Source: Phialophora verrucosa
Taxonomy: Eukaryota > Ascomycota > Eurotiomycetes > Chaetothyriales > Herpotrichiellaceae
Length of the DNA: 64,000 bases
Direction of reading: 5' to 3'
Assembly (NCBI GenBank): GCA_002099365.1
Contig: MSED01000009.1
Location: forward strand, 1,178,001-1,242,000
The position numbers were made by a program, and so were the translations under genes. Below, piece after piece: positions 33,239 through 45,111 of the stretch; the first letter of the stretch is position 1; each line of letters opens with the position of its first letter. The notes under the pieces were generated by a model. The model ran no database searches and was not told where the DNA came from. It saw only the letters and a list, made by a program, of their open reading frames with translations.

Positions 33239-35746
33239 ATGTCTACGAATACCACCCCTCAGACCCAGACACACCCCTATGAGCACAACGGTGAGGTCGA
33301 TGTGCCCATGGAAGATGCAGACCCATACAATCGAACCAAGTATCCACCCCGCCCGACTCATCAACACCGCTTGTCTGCCCAATATATTCCCGAGATTTCA
33401 ACGGCCGCTCAGCGTTATTCGCCCATGAACGCTCAACCTACAGGAGCGGGCTATGTATCAAGTCCCAAAGGTCAAAACCAGGCGTCGTTCACGTACCTCA
33501 ACCAGCCGCCGAACCCGCGACAGTCGCCGACTCGCACCGGGAGCTATAACGCAGAGCGCTATAATGAACCCCCGACCCCGACGAGATACAACTCCGACTA
33601 CTCGCCCGCTATGCAGAGCAACTCCGCGCTAAGTCCAGAGTCGTTTTACCCCACTGCGGCAGGAAACTCGCGGCCTGCTCCCCTCTCGAGACAGCAGTCA
33701 CAACATCAAGGACCGGGGCCGGCACCCAGGTTCAGGAAGGTCAAGACGCTACAGGATCTCAACCCCAAGATTAGCGCACAGCCACCTTATCGCAGGGCAA
33801 ACCCAGAGGGCGGCTTCATCAGTCCCTTACAGGCCCTTACCACGTACCTACCGTCGACCTACCGAATATGCAATCCCAGCTTCAAATATGAGTCCTCGCG
33901 GAACCCAAGACGTGTCTTGACGAAACCAAGCAAAGGAACGAAGAATGATGGCTACGATAACGATGATAGCGACTACATTCTCTACGTCAATGACATCTTG
34001 GGCAGTGAAGAGGCAGGTCATAAGAATCGGTATTTGATTCTGGACGTGCTGGGTCAGGGCACTTTTGGTCAGGTGGTGAAATGCCAGAATCTCAGGACGC
34101 AGGAAGTAGTGGCCGTCAAAGTCATCAAGAATCGGACAGCCTACTTCAATCAGAGTATGATGGAAGTCTCGGTTCTCGACCTGCTCAATCAAAAACTCGA
34201 CAAGAACGACGACCATCATCTGCTACGGCTCAAGGACACCTTCATACATCGGCAGCATTTGTGTCTTGTCTTCGAACTTCTCAGCGTCAACCTCTACGAA
34301 CTGATCAAGCAAAATCAGTTCCGAGGTCTTAGTACGACCCTTGTCCGAGTCTTTGCACAACAACTACTAAATGGGTTGACTTTGTTGAATAAGGCGCGTT
34401 TGATACACTGTGACCTGAAGCCAGAAAATATCCTGCTGAAGAACCTAGAGAGCCCAATCATCAAGATCATCGACTTTGGCTCTGCTTGCGACGAGAGGCA
34501 GACAGTCTACACATACATCCAATCTCGATTCTACCGATCACCGGAAGTACTCCTTGGACTTCCGTATTCGTCTGCGATCGATATGTGGTCACTTGGCTGC
34601 ATTGTTGTGGAGTTGTTCCTCGGTTTACCTCTTTTCCCTGGATCTTCCGAGTACAACCAGGTCTCCCGCATTGTGGAGATGTTGGGGATGCCACCAACGT
34701 GGATGTTGGAGATGGGGAAACAGTCGGGAGAATTCTTTGAGAAGACGACGGACGAATTTGGTCGCCGTACATACCGCCTAAAGAGCATGGAGCAATACTC
34801 TCGTGAGCATAACGTGAAAGAGCAACCGAGCAAAAAATACTTCCAAGCTACCACCCTACCCGAAATCATCCGCAGCTATGCTATGCCCAGGAAGAACATG
34901 AAACAAGCGGAAGTGGAGCGAGGTATGTGTGAATGGCATTTGCCTTAATGTCAGTGCTAACGGTGACTAGAAATGAACAATCGGATCGCCTTCACCGACT
35001 TCGTTCGAGGCTTACTCTCCATCAATCCGCTGGAACGGTGGTCGCCTCAGCAAGCGAAGTTGCATCCTTTTATCACCCAGCAGAAATTCACTCAGCCATT
35101 CGTCCCTCCGATGAATCTGAAGACGACTGCCAACAAGACCCCTGCTCCCGGCGTGCAGCAGCAGCAACAAGCCGAAGCGCTCAGCAAGCAGCGGGCTGCT
35201 CAGGCTGCTCAGGCTCAAGCACAGGCAGCTCAGGCCCACGCACAGGCACAGGCGCAGAATGCTTATGCAATGCAGATGAGTCCTTATCCACAATCGCAGC
35301 CGCCGCCTTTGTACAACAACATGTACCCTGCGCATCCCCAAGGCGCACCTCCACCATATCCTACACACTCATCAAATTACCCGGGACAAATGGGAATGAT
35401 GCAACAGCAGAACCCGCAGATGAATCCGAGTCATTACAATCACCAGCAGAGCCTGTATGCGCAAGCTACGCAGAGAGCTGGTCGTCAGCGAGCTTCAACG
35501 ATGGATCAGCAGCAGGCTGGCATTCCTCCAGCGATCCAACGTGTTGCTAGTCACCTTGACCCTAACCAACCAATCAGATTGCAACCAAGTCCAGCATATT
35601 ATCCACCACCAGCAGATGGGTACTTGGATTCACCGTCGACCGCCCGCAGGCGTGGTAGTCGGAACCAGAGGAACCGCGATTTTATCCGGACTTTGGAAGA
35701 CGGCGCCATGGGTGAGAGCTTCATGGGCAAGACGCAATGGCACTGA
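33239..35746 (+). CDS. yak1: DYRK-family protein kinase YAK1
   Basis: Two exons, 33239-34922 and 34971-35746, joined over a 48-nt intron; 819 residues. A disordered Pro/Ser/Gln/Tyr-rich N-terminus of about 250 residues precedes a complete kinase domain: Gly loop LGQGTFGQVVK (about 270), catalytic Lys in AVKVIKN, HCDLKPEN (about 389, the Cys variant typical of DYRKs), DFGSAC, and the activation loop TVYTYIQSRFYRSPE whose second Tyr is autophosphorylated in DYRKs. The C-terminal 200 residues are Gln/Ala-rich (a run of about 45 residues at roughly 635-680) and Pro/Tyr-rich. YAK1 is a stress and nutrient kinase acting against PKA/TOR signalling; in filamentous fungi it affects conidiation and stress tolerance. 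The kinase DNA-binding-like tail repeats may vary among strains. Confidence 0.94.
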
Positions 35747-36675
35747 TAGCGCATAATCGGACCAGCTTGCGTTTTCGTTGAGTGGGGCCCCTTTCCTCAA
35801 ATCAGCTGAGACGGTCAGATCTTTCTATCGTACACACAATGTCATGCAAGAGGTTGAACCGAATGCAATGATGGAATAGCAAAAGTCAGTAAGAGCGTCT
35901 CTTGCTAGCTCGAGGCTTAGGGTCAGAATGCACCTGATGCTAGGGAGCTGAGGTTGACATCCTTCTGATTTTCGTCGCATAGCCGATTGCATCATGAGGA
36001 AGAGGAGCTTCGAAGAGCAAAATACGTGACGCACGAAAGACGCATTGACTCTGACCCTGCACCTGACGAGGCAGCTTATCGGCGTTGTGATGATGAACGA
36101 CGAAACCACGAGCTTGAGTGGAACTGGAGTACAGTATTGGCACAGGGATCACTGTTGAGTCCACAGTTGCGGCTCCCCAGGATGATTTGGTTCGGGAGGG
36201 CATCAGTTCGAGGACTCAGCCAAGACGACATGTTGGGTGGCTGGCTGCTGTTTAGCAGGGACTCGAAAGCAAGTGACGCAATGGAAACAAGCAAACGAGC
36301 CAGGTTGAACGTGCGGAGGAGCACGAAGCTGCCTATCACCGCGAGAAGGCTCAGGTCTCTTTCTTGATACTAGGATAGTCCTACGGCGGGGTGTATGGCA
36401 TGGGTCATGACTTGCAGAGGGCATCGCGTAAGATTCCTACCAGGCGTGAAATCTGAATGAACCAAAATAAGAAACAAAATATCCTTGAATCATAGCGCTT
36501 TGTAAATCTTGACCTCGTTGAGTCATTTGAAATACACGTGATCTGTGAAAGTCTTGGCGACAGCCCACTTCAATTTTCGAAGGCTTCTCGGTGCAGTCAG
36601 GCAGATAATTAGATCCGCCCGCTTGTCTGCGAACCCATATCCCCTCTTTCTCTTCCCCGTCTCAAACCCATCAAA
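35747..36675. other. Intergenic region YAK1 / NIP1
   Basis: 929 bp containing the YAK1 3' UTR and NIP1 promoter. Open frames here are short and unsupported. Confidence 0.4.
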
Positions 36676-39337
36676 ATGTCGTCACGATTTTTCCACGGAG
36701 GTGACTCCGACAGCGAGAGCAGTTCGTCCGAAGAGGAAGAGCTTTACAGCGAAAAGGAGGAAGAATCTGAGGAGGAATCCGAAGAGGAAGATGAGGACGA
36801 GGAGGAGTCTGATGAAGATTCTTCCGAAGACGAGGGTCGCGGCCTGGGCGCCAGCCGCTTTTTGAAGCCTTCAGGGCCCGGTGGCGACGACTCAGACGAG
36901 AGCGAAGACGAAGATCGTGAGAGAGTGGTCAAGAGTGCGAAGGACAAGAGATTCGCGGAGTTAGAGGGCACGATCAAGGCAATTGAGAATGCTCAGAAGA
37001 TTGGTGACTGGGCTGTGATTGCTTCAGGTTGGTATTCTAGAAATGTGCGCCCGATCCAAGTCGCCTAACTGGAATATAGAATTCGACAAGATGAACCGGC
37101 AGGTCGTCAAGGTCACACAGCAAGGTGCCACGCCCAAACTCTACATCAAGATGATCGCCGATCTCGAGGACTTGATCACGGAAACGAACGACAAGCAGAA
37201 GGCAGCTGGAGCAAAGAAGATGAATCCCATCGCCGCAAAGGGATTCAATGCAATGAAGCAAAAGATTAAGAAGAACAACAAGGACTATGTGACTGAAATC
37301 GACAAGTACCGAGAAAACAAAGATGACTTTATGGAATCTGACGAGGAAGAGCCTTTGGAGGTGGAGCGGCAGACTCGTAAGAACAGAGCTCAAAGAATCG
37401 ACGCCATCGAGGCCGCTATTGACGAGGAGGGCTTCGCGACGGTTGGCAAGGGCGGCAAGGCTCTTGTCTACACACCCGAGAGCATCCTCAAACATCTCCG
37501 CAGCATCATTGAATCAAGAGGCAGGAAGAACACCGATCGGTCAGAGCAGATCCGCGTTATGGAGAGACTGCTCGACGTCGCAAATACACCCTATCAGCGA
37601 ATACGGGTTTTGCTGACCTTGATCTCCACCCGGTTTGATGTCACCACCACTTCCGTCCAGGCTTACATGTCCCAAGACTCATGGCGATCCGCTCAACGAG
37701 AGTTTTCGACCTTGTTGCAAACTCTGGAAGAGGAACCACAATATGTCGTGACGGAAGGAGCCGAAGAATGGGAAGATGATGAGAAACAGCCCAACCCAGC
37801 TGCCGACGATGTCTTTAAGGTCCCAGGCAGCGTCGTGTCGCTTGTTGAGAGACTAGATGACGAGTTGACGCGCTCCCTGCAGCAGACAGACCCTCACACC
37901 GCCGAGTACATCGACAGACTCAGCGATGAGCAGCTCCTGTACACTGACATTGTACGGACACTGATCTACATCGAAACAATCAACAAGAGATTGGAGAAGC
38001 TGGAGGGCAAGCAGGACAACATCAACCGAACAGTTATCCGACGACTGGAACACATCTACTTCAAGCCGACACAAGTGGTCAAGATCCTCGAAGAGAAGAC
38101 CTGGGCCGCTCTACCTTCTACACTCAACTCCGACCTTACTCCGAGAGGGAAGTTCGTGGAAGTTGCTTCTCTGGTCCAGACCCTTTGCAACCATCTCTTC
38201 GAGCAGAGTGAAGGTATTATCCGCGCCCGCGCCATGCTTTGCGAGATCTACTTCTTGGCTTTGCAAGACGACTACTACCGAGCGCGCGATCTTGCACTCA
38301 TGAGTCACTTGACTGAGAACATCTCGTCCTTTGACGTTTCCACCCAGATTCTCTTCAACCGCACTCTCGTCCAGATAGGTCTTTGTGCCTTCCGTGCAGG
38401 TCTCTGTTACGAAGCCCAAGGTGTACTGCAAGAGATCTGTGGCTCCGGAAGACAGAAAGAACTGCTCGCCCAGGGAGTTATCATGCAGCGCTACTCACAG
38501 GTCACACCGGAACAAGAAAGACTGGAGCGACAACGACAATTACCCTTCCACATGCACATCAACCTCGAACTTTTGGAATGCGTCTACCTCACCTGCAGCA
38601 TGCTTCTTGAGATCCCGCTCTTGGCACAAACCGGCTCTTCGCCAGATGTCCGCAAGCGCGTCATCTCCAAAACCTTCCGCCGTATGCTCGAGTACACCGA
38701 GCGACAGGTCTTCCAAGGACCGCCCGAGAACACGCGTGATCACGTCATGCAAGCGGCAAAGGCGCTCGCTCAGGGTGACTGGAAGAAGTGTCAAGAGCTG
38801 ATCAGCAAAATTGGCATCTGGGACCTGCTTGGCGCCGAGAACAAGGAGAAAGTCAAGAACATGCTTGCCGAGCAGATCCAAGAGGAAGGCCTGCGGACGT
38901 ACCTCTTTACATATGCCCCATACTACGATACTCTGTCGATAACGACTCTTTCCGGCATGTTCGATCTTGACTCGAAGAAGATCTCGGCTGTGATCTCCAA
39001 GATGATTTCACACGAAGAACTTGCCGCTGCACTGGATCAAGTCAATGATGCGGTCGTCTTCCGCAAGGGCGTTGAGCTGTCACGTCTGCAGAGCCAGGTC
39101 ATTACGTTGAGTGAGAGAGCTATGGGAATCCTCGAGTCGAACGAGAAGGTCCTGGAGACGAGAACAGCAGGCATGGTTGGTGGCTACACCCGGCCGGAAC
39201 AACAGCGAGGCAGGGGCGGACGGGGCGGTGGCAGAACTGGCCTGCAAAATCTCGCGAGGCAGGGACAGCAAGGTCAGAGACGACCTGGTGGGCAACAGTT
39301 CGGCGGTGGTGCTCTGGGCGGTGCGATCAAGGCTTGA
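36676..39337 (+). CDS. nip1: Translation initiation factor eIF3 subunit c (NIP1)
   Basis: Exons 36676-37027 and 37080-39337, split by a 52-nt intron; 869 residues, as expected for fungal eIF3c. The start MSSRFFHGGDSDSES with a long Glu/Asp/Ser tract (residues 10-85) is the conserved N-terminus that binds eIF1 and eIF5. Helical repeats fill the middle; the PCI domain lies at about residues 600-800 (SITTLSGMFDLDSKKISAVISKM). The tail is an RGG-type run (RGRGGRGGGRTG). eIF3c is a core scaffold of eIF3, bringing the 43S pre-initiation complex together in the cytosol. The acidic tract is encoded by GA-rich codons at 36740-36835. Confidence 0.95.
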
Positions 39338-40350
39338 AGTGAGTACAGGACATCATTTTTCAGCTCAAGCCTGGTGACTGTGCTTGCGCCGTATGACTTC
39401 GGGCGAGGTTACGTGGGGATCTTGTCTCACGGGCCTGGCGTGGAATATCTAGTACACATTGTTAGTTCCTTCAGAAGGGCAAAAGCACAGATAGACGGTG
39501 ACCGCTTGGCTGCAGAGCGGTCAGATAGGTGCAAGACTGTCTGGCATTTGCTGTGACACTATGGTTCCCGGGGTGCCTGGTTGCTCTGTGATCTGCCTTG
39601 TAATGCTTGGCTACAGTATCAGACTTCGTGGCCTCGTCAGCTCGTCCACCCAATTCTTCCTCTGCACCGTCCGCAAGCAATTTGATGCAAAGATCAGCGC
39701 CAGCTTCTGTTGTATTTGATCCTGTATCTAGTCCAGGATCTTCGGGTGTTGTGCAGTGCATGTGGCATGCCATAGCCTCCCCCTATTCAACGAGATACAG
39801 TAACACCCCTGCCAAGCACCCCCCTGGTCTCTGACACTCGACGTTTCACCTCCCCTCCAGACTTGCGACCCTCACATGTAATCGTCAGCATCAAGGGAGA
39901 TCTGTCACTCTTCGAGCGTCGGCCAAGCAGTGCAGACTCCCCGTTTTCCACTTTCCCATCGTCACGAGAGACTGCAGCAGCGTTGTCTCCACCGTGCTCC
40001 AAACAGTCGCTGTCTGGATCTCCTCCATCACAGGCTTGGCTATACCAAACCTCTCGCCATGTCCCCATTCTGCATCGTCGGCTGTTTGGGCAGTGCATCG
40101 ATAAGCTTCGAGGTGAAGATTCATAGACGACTGGGCGGCTCTCGTCTCTTGTCTTTCGTCCTTTCTCTTCTTCCTCTGTGCGCTGGTTGCGCAACCCTTG
40201 TCCTCTTTGGCTGCTCGGTCTTTCTCGTATCCGAGGCTGGTCCTCCGTTTCCTTTCAATTCGTATTCTGGATATTCCTTGATCTATGCTTATTCTCCTTC
40301 TACTTGGCCACGCCGCATCTTAAAAGTTTGGTTTGGACCGATTTACCAAA
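39338..40350. other. Intergenic region NIP1 / membrane protein gene
   Basis: 1.0 kb. The half nearest the membrane-protein gene is pyrimidine-rich (ctctcgtctcttgtctttcg and similar), consistent with promoter or leader. A + frame at 39930-40361 includes a hydrophobic stretch (RLLSFVLSLLPLCAGCATLVLFG) that overlaps the next gene's start in another frame; I do not call it a gene. Confidence 0.4.
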
Positions 40351-42060
40351 ATGGCGGATAGGAGTTTCAGACGGTTCGACAGATCAAGGAGCGCCGCGGC
40401 GAAAGCGAAGCGGAATGAGAGATCTCATCGGGATCACAGACCACAACATGTGAATCGGCAAGGTGAGGTGCCACCACCCTCAGGGCCATTCCCGACACCG
40501 CCAGCACCGATATCACAAGCAGGGCCACCTCCGTTTCTGCCCACTGGTCCTCCTTCCACGCTAAGACCTCCCCCAGGAATACCAGAGAACAACTCCGGCC
40601 CTGACGACGAGACGAATGATGACGACGAATCGGAAGGAGAAAGCGATGATGATGATGACGATGATGGAGCAGATGGTTCTGACGATGAGGAGGACGGGAA
40701 CAGCGAGAATCCCTTTGCCCCAGCTACAGATACGGCATCTCAATCTCAACTTTCAATAGCTGCCACGACTACCACATACCCTAATCCATTCGAGCCAACC
40801 CCGGCCAGGGACAGTGTCGGAACGTCAACGCCAGCGGCATTCTTTACAACAAGCTCGACGGGAACGCAGACGTCGATCTCAGGGACGACTTCCACGACAT
40901 CTCCGTCAACGCTTCTTTCCCCAGATCCGACTACCTCTGACTCGCTTTCCAGTGGCAACACAATACTGGCCGCACCAGTTTCCACCAGCACCGTTGCGAC
41001 TGCTGACGTGCCCGAAGCCTCCAATCATCCCATCGCCAAGGCGGCAATCATAGTTCCATCAGTGATTGGCTCGGTGGCAGCTATTGCGGCTGTCTATCTG
41101 TTGTTCCGCTACTGCGTACCACTGCGGGCAAGATGGGCAATCTACCGCGCACGGCGGGGAGAACGACTTCCAGAAGAAGAAGACGGCATCGCACCGACGA
41201 CAGCTCCACAGATGGCCGAAGCGTACGCCACCAAGACTGCAGCCGAAGCAGCCCGTGGGTCACTGGGCGAGCAGTCCATCCCTTCGACACCAAACACTCC
41301 GGCACCGTCATTCACTCAAGGTACGGCCGTGGCTCTGCCCATGACCAACACGCGCGTTCCTCCCCCGGTCCTAGTCCGCAACTTCTCGAAGAGCAACGCT
41401 CAAAATCCCCGCCTCAGCCAACCCACTCTTTCTCGAAGCAACAGTGGGAACGGAGCTGCTGCGGCTGCTCCTCCTGAAGGCTACGGAACATACGCCTTCA
41501 ACTTCAACCTCTCCGACTACGCCGCATCTCGCACTTCCGATGGCCACCAGAGACATCCCAGCGGACTAGAAAATAATCCCCCAACCCCTATAGCTCGCCA
41601 GGCGCCTGTAATACCGAGCGAAATCGACGAGGCCGAACACCCCTTGCCAACTATCCCTTCTATCGGCCCAGAGTCAGCAGGGCTCGGCATGGACTTCCCG
41701 CTCCCGCCCACCACCCCATCGGCAGCACATTTCGGGCCGAAGACCCCGCCGGAGTCGGTGGTCAACTACGACTCGCCTCGACGACTTCGCAAATCAATCA
41801 CGCCCTCGGAGAGCGTGTCGAACGTGCCGGACTCGCCGTTTCTGTTTTCCCCGGAACTCATGCCGCCCATGCCGGCCATCAACTCGCGGTGGAGCAGCAA
41901 TTCGTCCAGTGTCAACGGCCGCCTCCTGGCCGAGGCGATGAACATCGGGCCCAGCCAATCCGGAGATATCGGCACCGCTCCGAATAGCCGGCCGCTGTCC
42001 CGGTTCCCGTCCTTGCAGTCGAGCTCGTCGCCTGTTCGAGGTGCGTCCACGCATGAGTAG
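40351..42060 (+). CDS. Mucin-like single-pass membrane protein
   Basis: Single exon, 569 residues. The start is the ATG at 40351 in an AAAATGGCG context; the frame extends only to a TTG upstream. Layout: basic arm (residues 1-40), Pro-rich segment (45-85), acidic tract of Asp/Glu (about 88-125), two NPF tripeptides, a Ser/Thr-rich stretch (about 130-225) suited to O-glycosylation, one transmembrane helix (AAIIVPSVIGSVAAIAAVYLLF, about 231-252) followed by RYCVPLRARWAIYRARR, then a 300-residue Ser/Pro-rich tail. The positive-inside rule puts the tail in the cytosol and the Ser/Thr part outside, like WSC/Mid2-type wall sensors, but there is no signal peptide and no WSC or Mid2 cysteine domain. 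Function unknown; a surface sensor or anchor is a guess. Confidence 0.75.
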   Translation: MADRSFRRFDRSRSAAAKAKRNERSHRDHRPQHVNRQGEVPPPSGPFPTPPAPISQAGPPPFLPTGPPSTLRPPPGIPENNSGPDDETNDDDESEGESDDDDDDDGADGSDDEEDGNSENPFAPATDTASQSQLSIAATTTTYPNPFEPTPARDSVGTSTPAAFFTTSSTGTQTSISGTTSTTSPSTLLSPDPTTSDSLSSGNTILAAPVSTSTVATADVPEASNHPIAKAAIIVPSVIGSVAAIAAVYLLFRYCVPLRARWAIYRARRGERLPEEEDGIAPTTAPQMAEAYATKTAAEAARGSLGEQSIPSTPNTPAPSFTQGTAVALPMTNTRVPPPVLVRNFSKSNAQNPRLSQPTLSRSNSGNGAAAAAPPEGYGTYAFNFNLSDYAASRTSDGHQRHPSGLENNPPTPIARQAPVIPSEIDEAEHPLPTIPSIGPESAGLGMDFPLPPTTPSAAHFGPKTPPESVVNYDSPRRLRKSITPSESVSNVPDSPFLFSPELMPPMPAINSRWSSNSSSVNGRLLAEAMNIGPSQSGDIGTAPNSRPLSRFPSLQSSSSPVRGASTHE

Positions 42061-43278
42061 ATAGAGAAAGCACGGCTTCGAGCTAGATGCCGTCAGGTAT
42101 GGCCTGGACGTAGGTTTCCTAGGAGACTAGCACAGCAAGCCGTGGCTCCATGGCGACTATGTGTGCGGTGCTATCGTGTATACATGCATGCTTGTACGCA
42201 TGCGTGTGTGTCTATGTGTATATGTATCATTATCACATCCCTTCCCCACAGCGACGTATCCACCGGGGGTGACAACGACTAAAGCAAGGCCAAAGGATAG
42301 ACATTAGAGAAGTAAAGCCTCGCAGTACCAGTACAGGAGAATAGTGAATTCGAGGTACGAAAGTCCAGTGCCACATGATACTCAGTAGAGTAGTTATTCT
42401 CTCTAGGCACGCCGTTCCGACGTCATAAAATGCTTGCCCACGTACGAAGAAGCGCTGCGAAGAAAAGAAAAGCAAGCAAAGCAAAGCAAGCCAGCAACTT
42501 TCGTTCCGGAGACGAATTCGAGGTCTCTCATGTGTACTTGTAGTCCCACGGATGAATGCATGGATAGGTATTCCGTACGCCTGTACACATTCCACTCCAC
42601 TCTCCCAGTCCTGACACTCTGGTTGTATCTACCACCACTGCTGCTAACACTGCTGCTCCTACTACGGAATAGTAGAGTAGAACACACGAGGAGTAGAACA
42701 TGGTAAAGAGACAGGACAGTACTGGAGGGGGCGGTCGTGTTTTTGGCCGTTTGGTACGGAGTACGGGTAGGAAATAAGACATTGGCTCGTGCTGAGCGGA
42801 TTCGAAATGTGCGGGTTTGTTGCGTTGCGTTTTGGATTCTGGATTCTGGATTCTGGGTTGCGGGTTCTGTATACCGAATACTGAATACTGGATACTGGAT
42901 TCCGGATTCTCAGCTCAGGGTTCCGGGGGTTTGGTGTTCCGGATTCAGGATTGACATGATCATTTAAACGCGATCTCTTGGATAGAGACGCCAAGAAGGG
43001 CCGGGTCCATCAGGCTGTCGAGAAAGGAGAGCATTGGTTTGATCGGTCTGGCGAGCGGACAGGGTACGTAGCGAGTATCCCGTGATCGATCTGCTCGGCG
43101 AAGTTGAGCTCCGGCAATTGATGTGCAAGGGTTTGTTGGTTTCCATCGAGCAAGCACACGGCGTTGATACCCGTGTTGATCGATTCGCCCTGAAAAGGTT
43201 CCTGGGGCTGGGTCGATCACAATCACAATCAGGACCGCCGTGGTGACAAATACTGGCGACTTGCGGTCGAGGCACTTC
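42061..43278. other. Convergent intergenic region rich in simple repeats
   Basis: 1.2 kb between the stop codons of two convergent genes. It has alternating purine-pyrimidine runs near 42175-42235, an AAGCAAAGC-type run near 42460-42492, TACGGAGTA at 42755-42763, and a heptad minisatellite at 42834-42931. No gene supported. Confidence 0.5.
42834..42931 (+). repeat. Heptanucleotide minisatellite (GGATTCT-type)
   Basis: About 14 consecutive 7-base units. The first three are identical GGATTCT; later units drift in steps (GGGTTGC, GGGTTCT, GTATACC, GAATACT twice, GGATACT, GGATTCC, GGATTCT and so on) while keeping the period. Further GGATTCA/GGATTGA units follow just beyond 42931. Confidence 0.8.
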
Positions 43279-45111
43279 TCATGGGAATGGATTTGTGTGG
43301 CCGAAGATTCCTCTAGCGAGCGCCTGGACCCCCATGTTCTTTTTCGCCTTGGTGTAAGCTAGCCAGGAGAGCAGGAAAGTCACCACCGTGAGCGGCAGGG
43401 TCACTTCGAGCCATCTAGCCATTGCGAGGGACGAATAGCTTGTGCCGCCGGCGGTGGGATCCGGTCCGCTTGCGTTCTGGTACTTGACAACGTCGGTGCT
43501 GAAGAATGTCTGTAGTAGGGAAATTAGGACGGCCATAAGTGAGAATGGTACCAAGATTCGTGCACGTACGGATACGAATGTTGCGGGCAGGAAGATCAAC
43601 GTCACGACCGTGACGATGCGCATGGCCACTGCTTCTTTCTGTGCCATCATGGTCAAGGTCTCCATCTTCTCCGAGGCTTGTGATTGCAGGTATTGGAGGA
43701 TCTTAATGCGAATGCGTTAGCTGATTGAGACGACATGTGGATAGACTGAGCGGGGGAGATCTACCAGGGTCTTCCTCTGCGAGGCAATGTTGACAAGGTG
43801 CTTTGCCCGGCTCTTCTGCATGTTACTATCTGCAATGAGATCCTTCATCTGTGCGGCGAACATTTTGATGTCGTCTGCGTTGCTGCTTCTCAGGGGGAAT
43901 CTGGCATTGTCGGCCAGGGCCAGGTAGTAATTAAGAATAGCGCCGAGCACGTTGGCGTTGGATTCAAGGGTCGTCATGGCCTCGTTGGCCTTTTCTTCCC
44001 AGATCTGAATCTGTTGTAAGTCGCTGGGGGTGTATACTGTTCTGCGGAGTTTCTCGGTCCTATCCTCGAGGATGATGGCCTGGGTCTATGTTCGTAGAGA
44101 GTCAGTCGTTGGCTGGATAGCACCTCATGGGATGGAATGAAAAGAAATCAGCCGGCTTACTTCCTTGTCCACGCTATCCTCCAGCCACTGCATATACCAC
44201 CGCCAGTCATTGGTTGCCCAGTGTGCACAAAGCGCATGTATAGGCAAGCTGGCTCGGAAAGCTTCTTGGGGCGTCCCAAACGACCTGTCTTCCGGGCGAC
44301 CGTCGGGCCCGGTCACGTCCTGTACGTTCTCTTTCAAGCCAAGATCACCCTTGGTGATGATCCACAGAGCCGTGCCGAATTCGACGTCGAATTGGTGATA
44401 GATGGCGGCGTGACGGATGGACCATTGCTGATTCATGAGAGCAGTTTCGGGGTCTGACGAGCAGCCCACAGATTTGAGATTGTAGCAGAGCTGATAACGT
44501 TTCCCGCTCCTTCGTAATTCAGGAAGATTCTGGCCTGCCGCCGGGAGTTCCAGGCTGGTCTGCTCACGAAATCCACTGTACCGGAGGTCGTGCGGTATCG
44601 CGCGTTGGCCAAAGAGAAAGAGGAATTCAAGATATCGCGGCATGACCTGGTGATAGGTCATTATCCGCATCAACATCCTGCGGGTTAACTTGAGAGGTGC
44701 CCTGGAGTGCTTGGCCGAGAAGAAGATGAAACGACATTTCGGGTCGGGCTTGGTGGCATAAGCTCCTGAAACCAAACTCGACGTTAAGGGAGCCTGAACT
44801 GCACTGTCTCCTAGGTGCTCTCGAAGTTTCTGGTCGCTGAAGAGATTCTTGCGGGCGACCACCGCTCCAGTGCCATCCAGGTCCCTGAACGGGACATCTG
44901 CGACGCCCTCATGCTGCACGAGGAGCTGGGTAGATGCAGAGTCCAGTCGGTGCTTGTACGCTCGAAGTGTTGGCGCGTAAGAGTGACGATCGAAGAGGTT
45001 CTCTGGAAAAGATTCAAAGTCCCGGTAGCTGGAACTGAACTCGGGGGTGAGATTAAGGCCGATTGGGGCTGCGGTTGCTGTGCCCATGGCTGGCGAAGGT
45101 CCCCTCACCAT
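43279..45111 (-). CDS. CorA-like two-helix membrane protein
   Basis: Four predicted exons: 44161-45111, 43765-44085, 43570-43701 and 43279-43509; 544 residues. The long N-terminal part (1-317, with SFGTPQEAFRASLPIHALCAHWATNDWRW) matches the fungal CorA-like cytosolic domain. It is followed by a helical stalk (EDRTEKLRRTVYTPSDLQQIQIWEEKANEA) and two C-terminal transmembrane helices, MRIVTVVTLIFLPATFVS and WLEVTLPLTVVTFLLSWLAY, separated by a loop beginning FFSTDVVKYQN. This topology is that of CorA magnesium channels, but the pore GMN motif is absent, as in the many fungal CorA-like proteins, so ion transport is uncertain. All introns are GT-AG and phase 0. It converges on the mucin-like gene. 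Confidence 0.8.

Noticed and set aside
36545..36865. Plus-strand frame overlapping the NIP1 acidic tract
   Set aside because: Shadow frame of the GA-rich NIP1 exon 1; the Lys/Arg-rich translation reflects the shifted GAA/GAG codons.
39930..40361. Plus-strand frame with a hydrophobic segment upstream of the mucin-like gene
   Set aside because: Out of frame with the gene, no clear splice path, and lies in pyrimidine-rich leader-like sequence.
42834..42931. Heptad array as telomere-like repeat
   Set aside because: Units are GGATTCT-type, not TTAGGG, and drift heavily; surrounding genes are housekeeping, not subtelomeric.
42662..42994. Minus-strand frame with repeated RNPESRI-like peptide
   Set aside because: The repeated peptide is simply the translation of the heptad DNA repeat; there is no other coding support.
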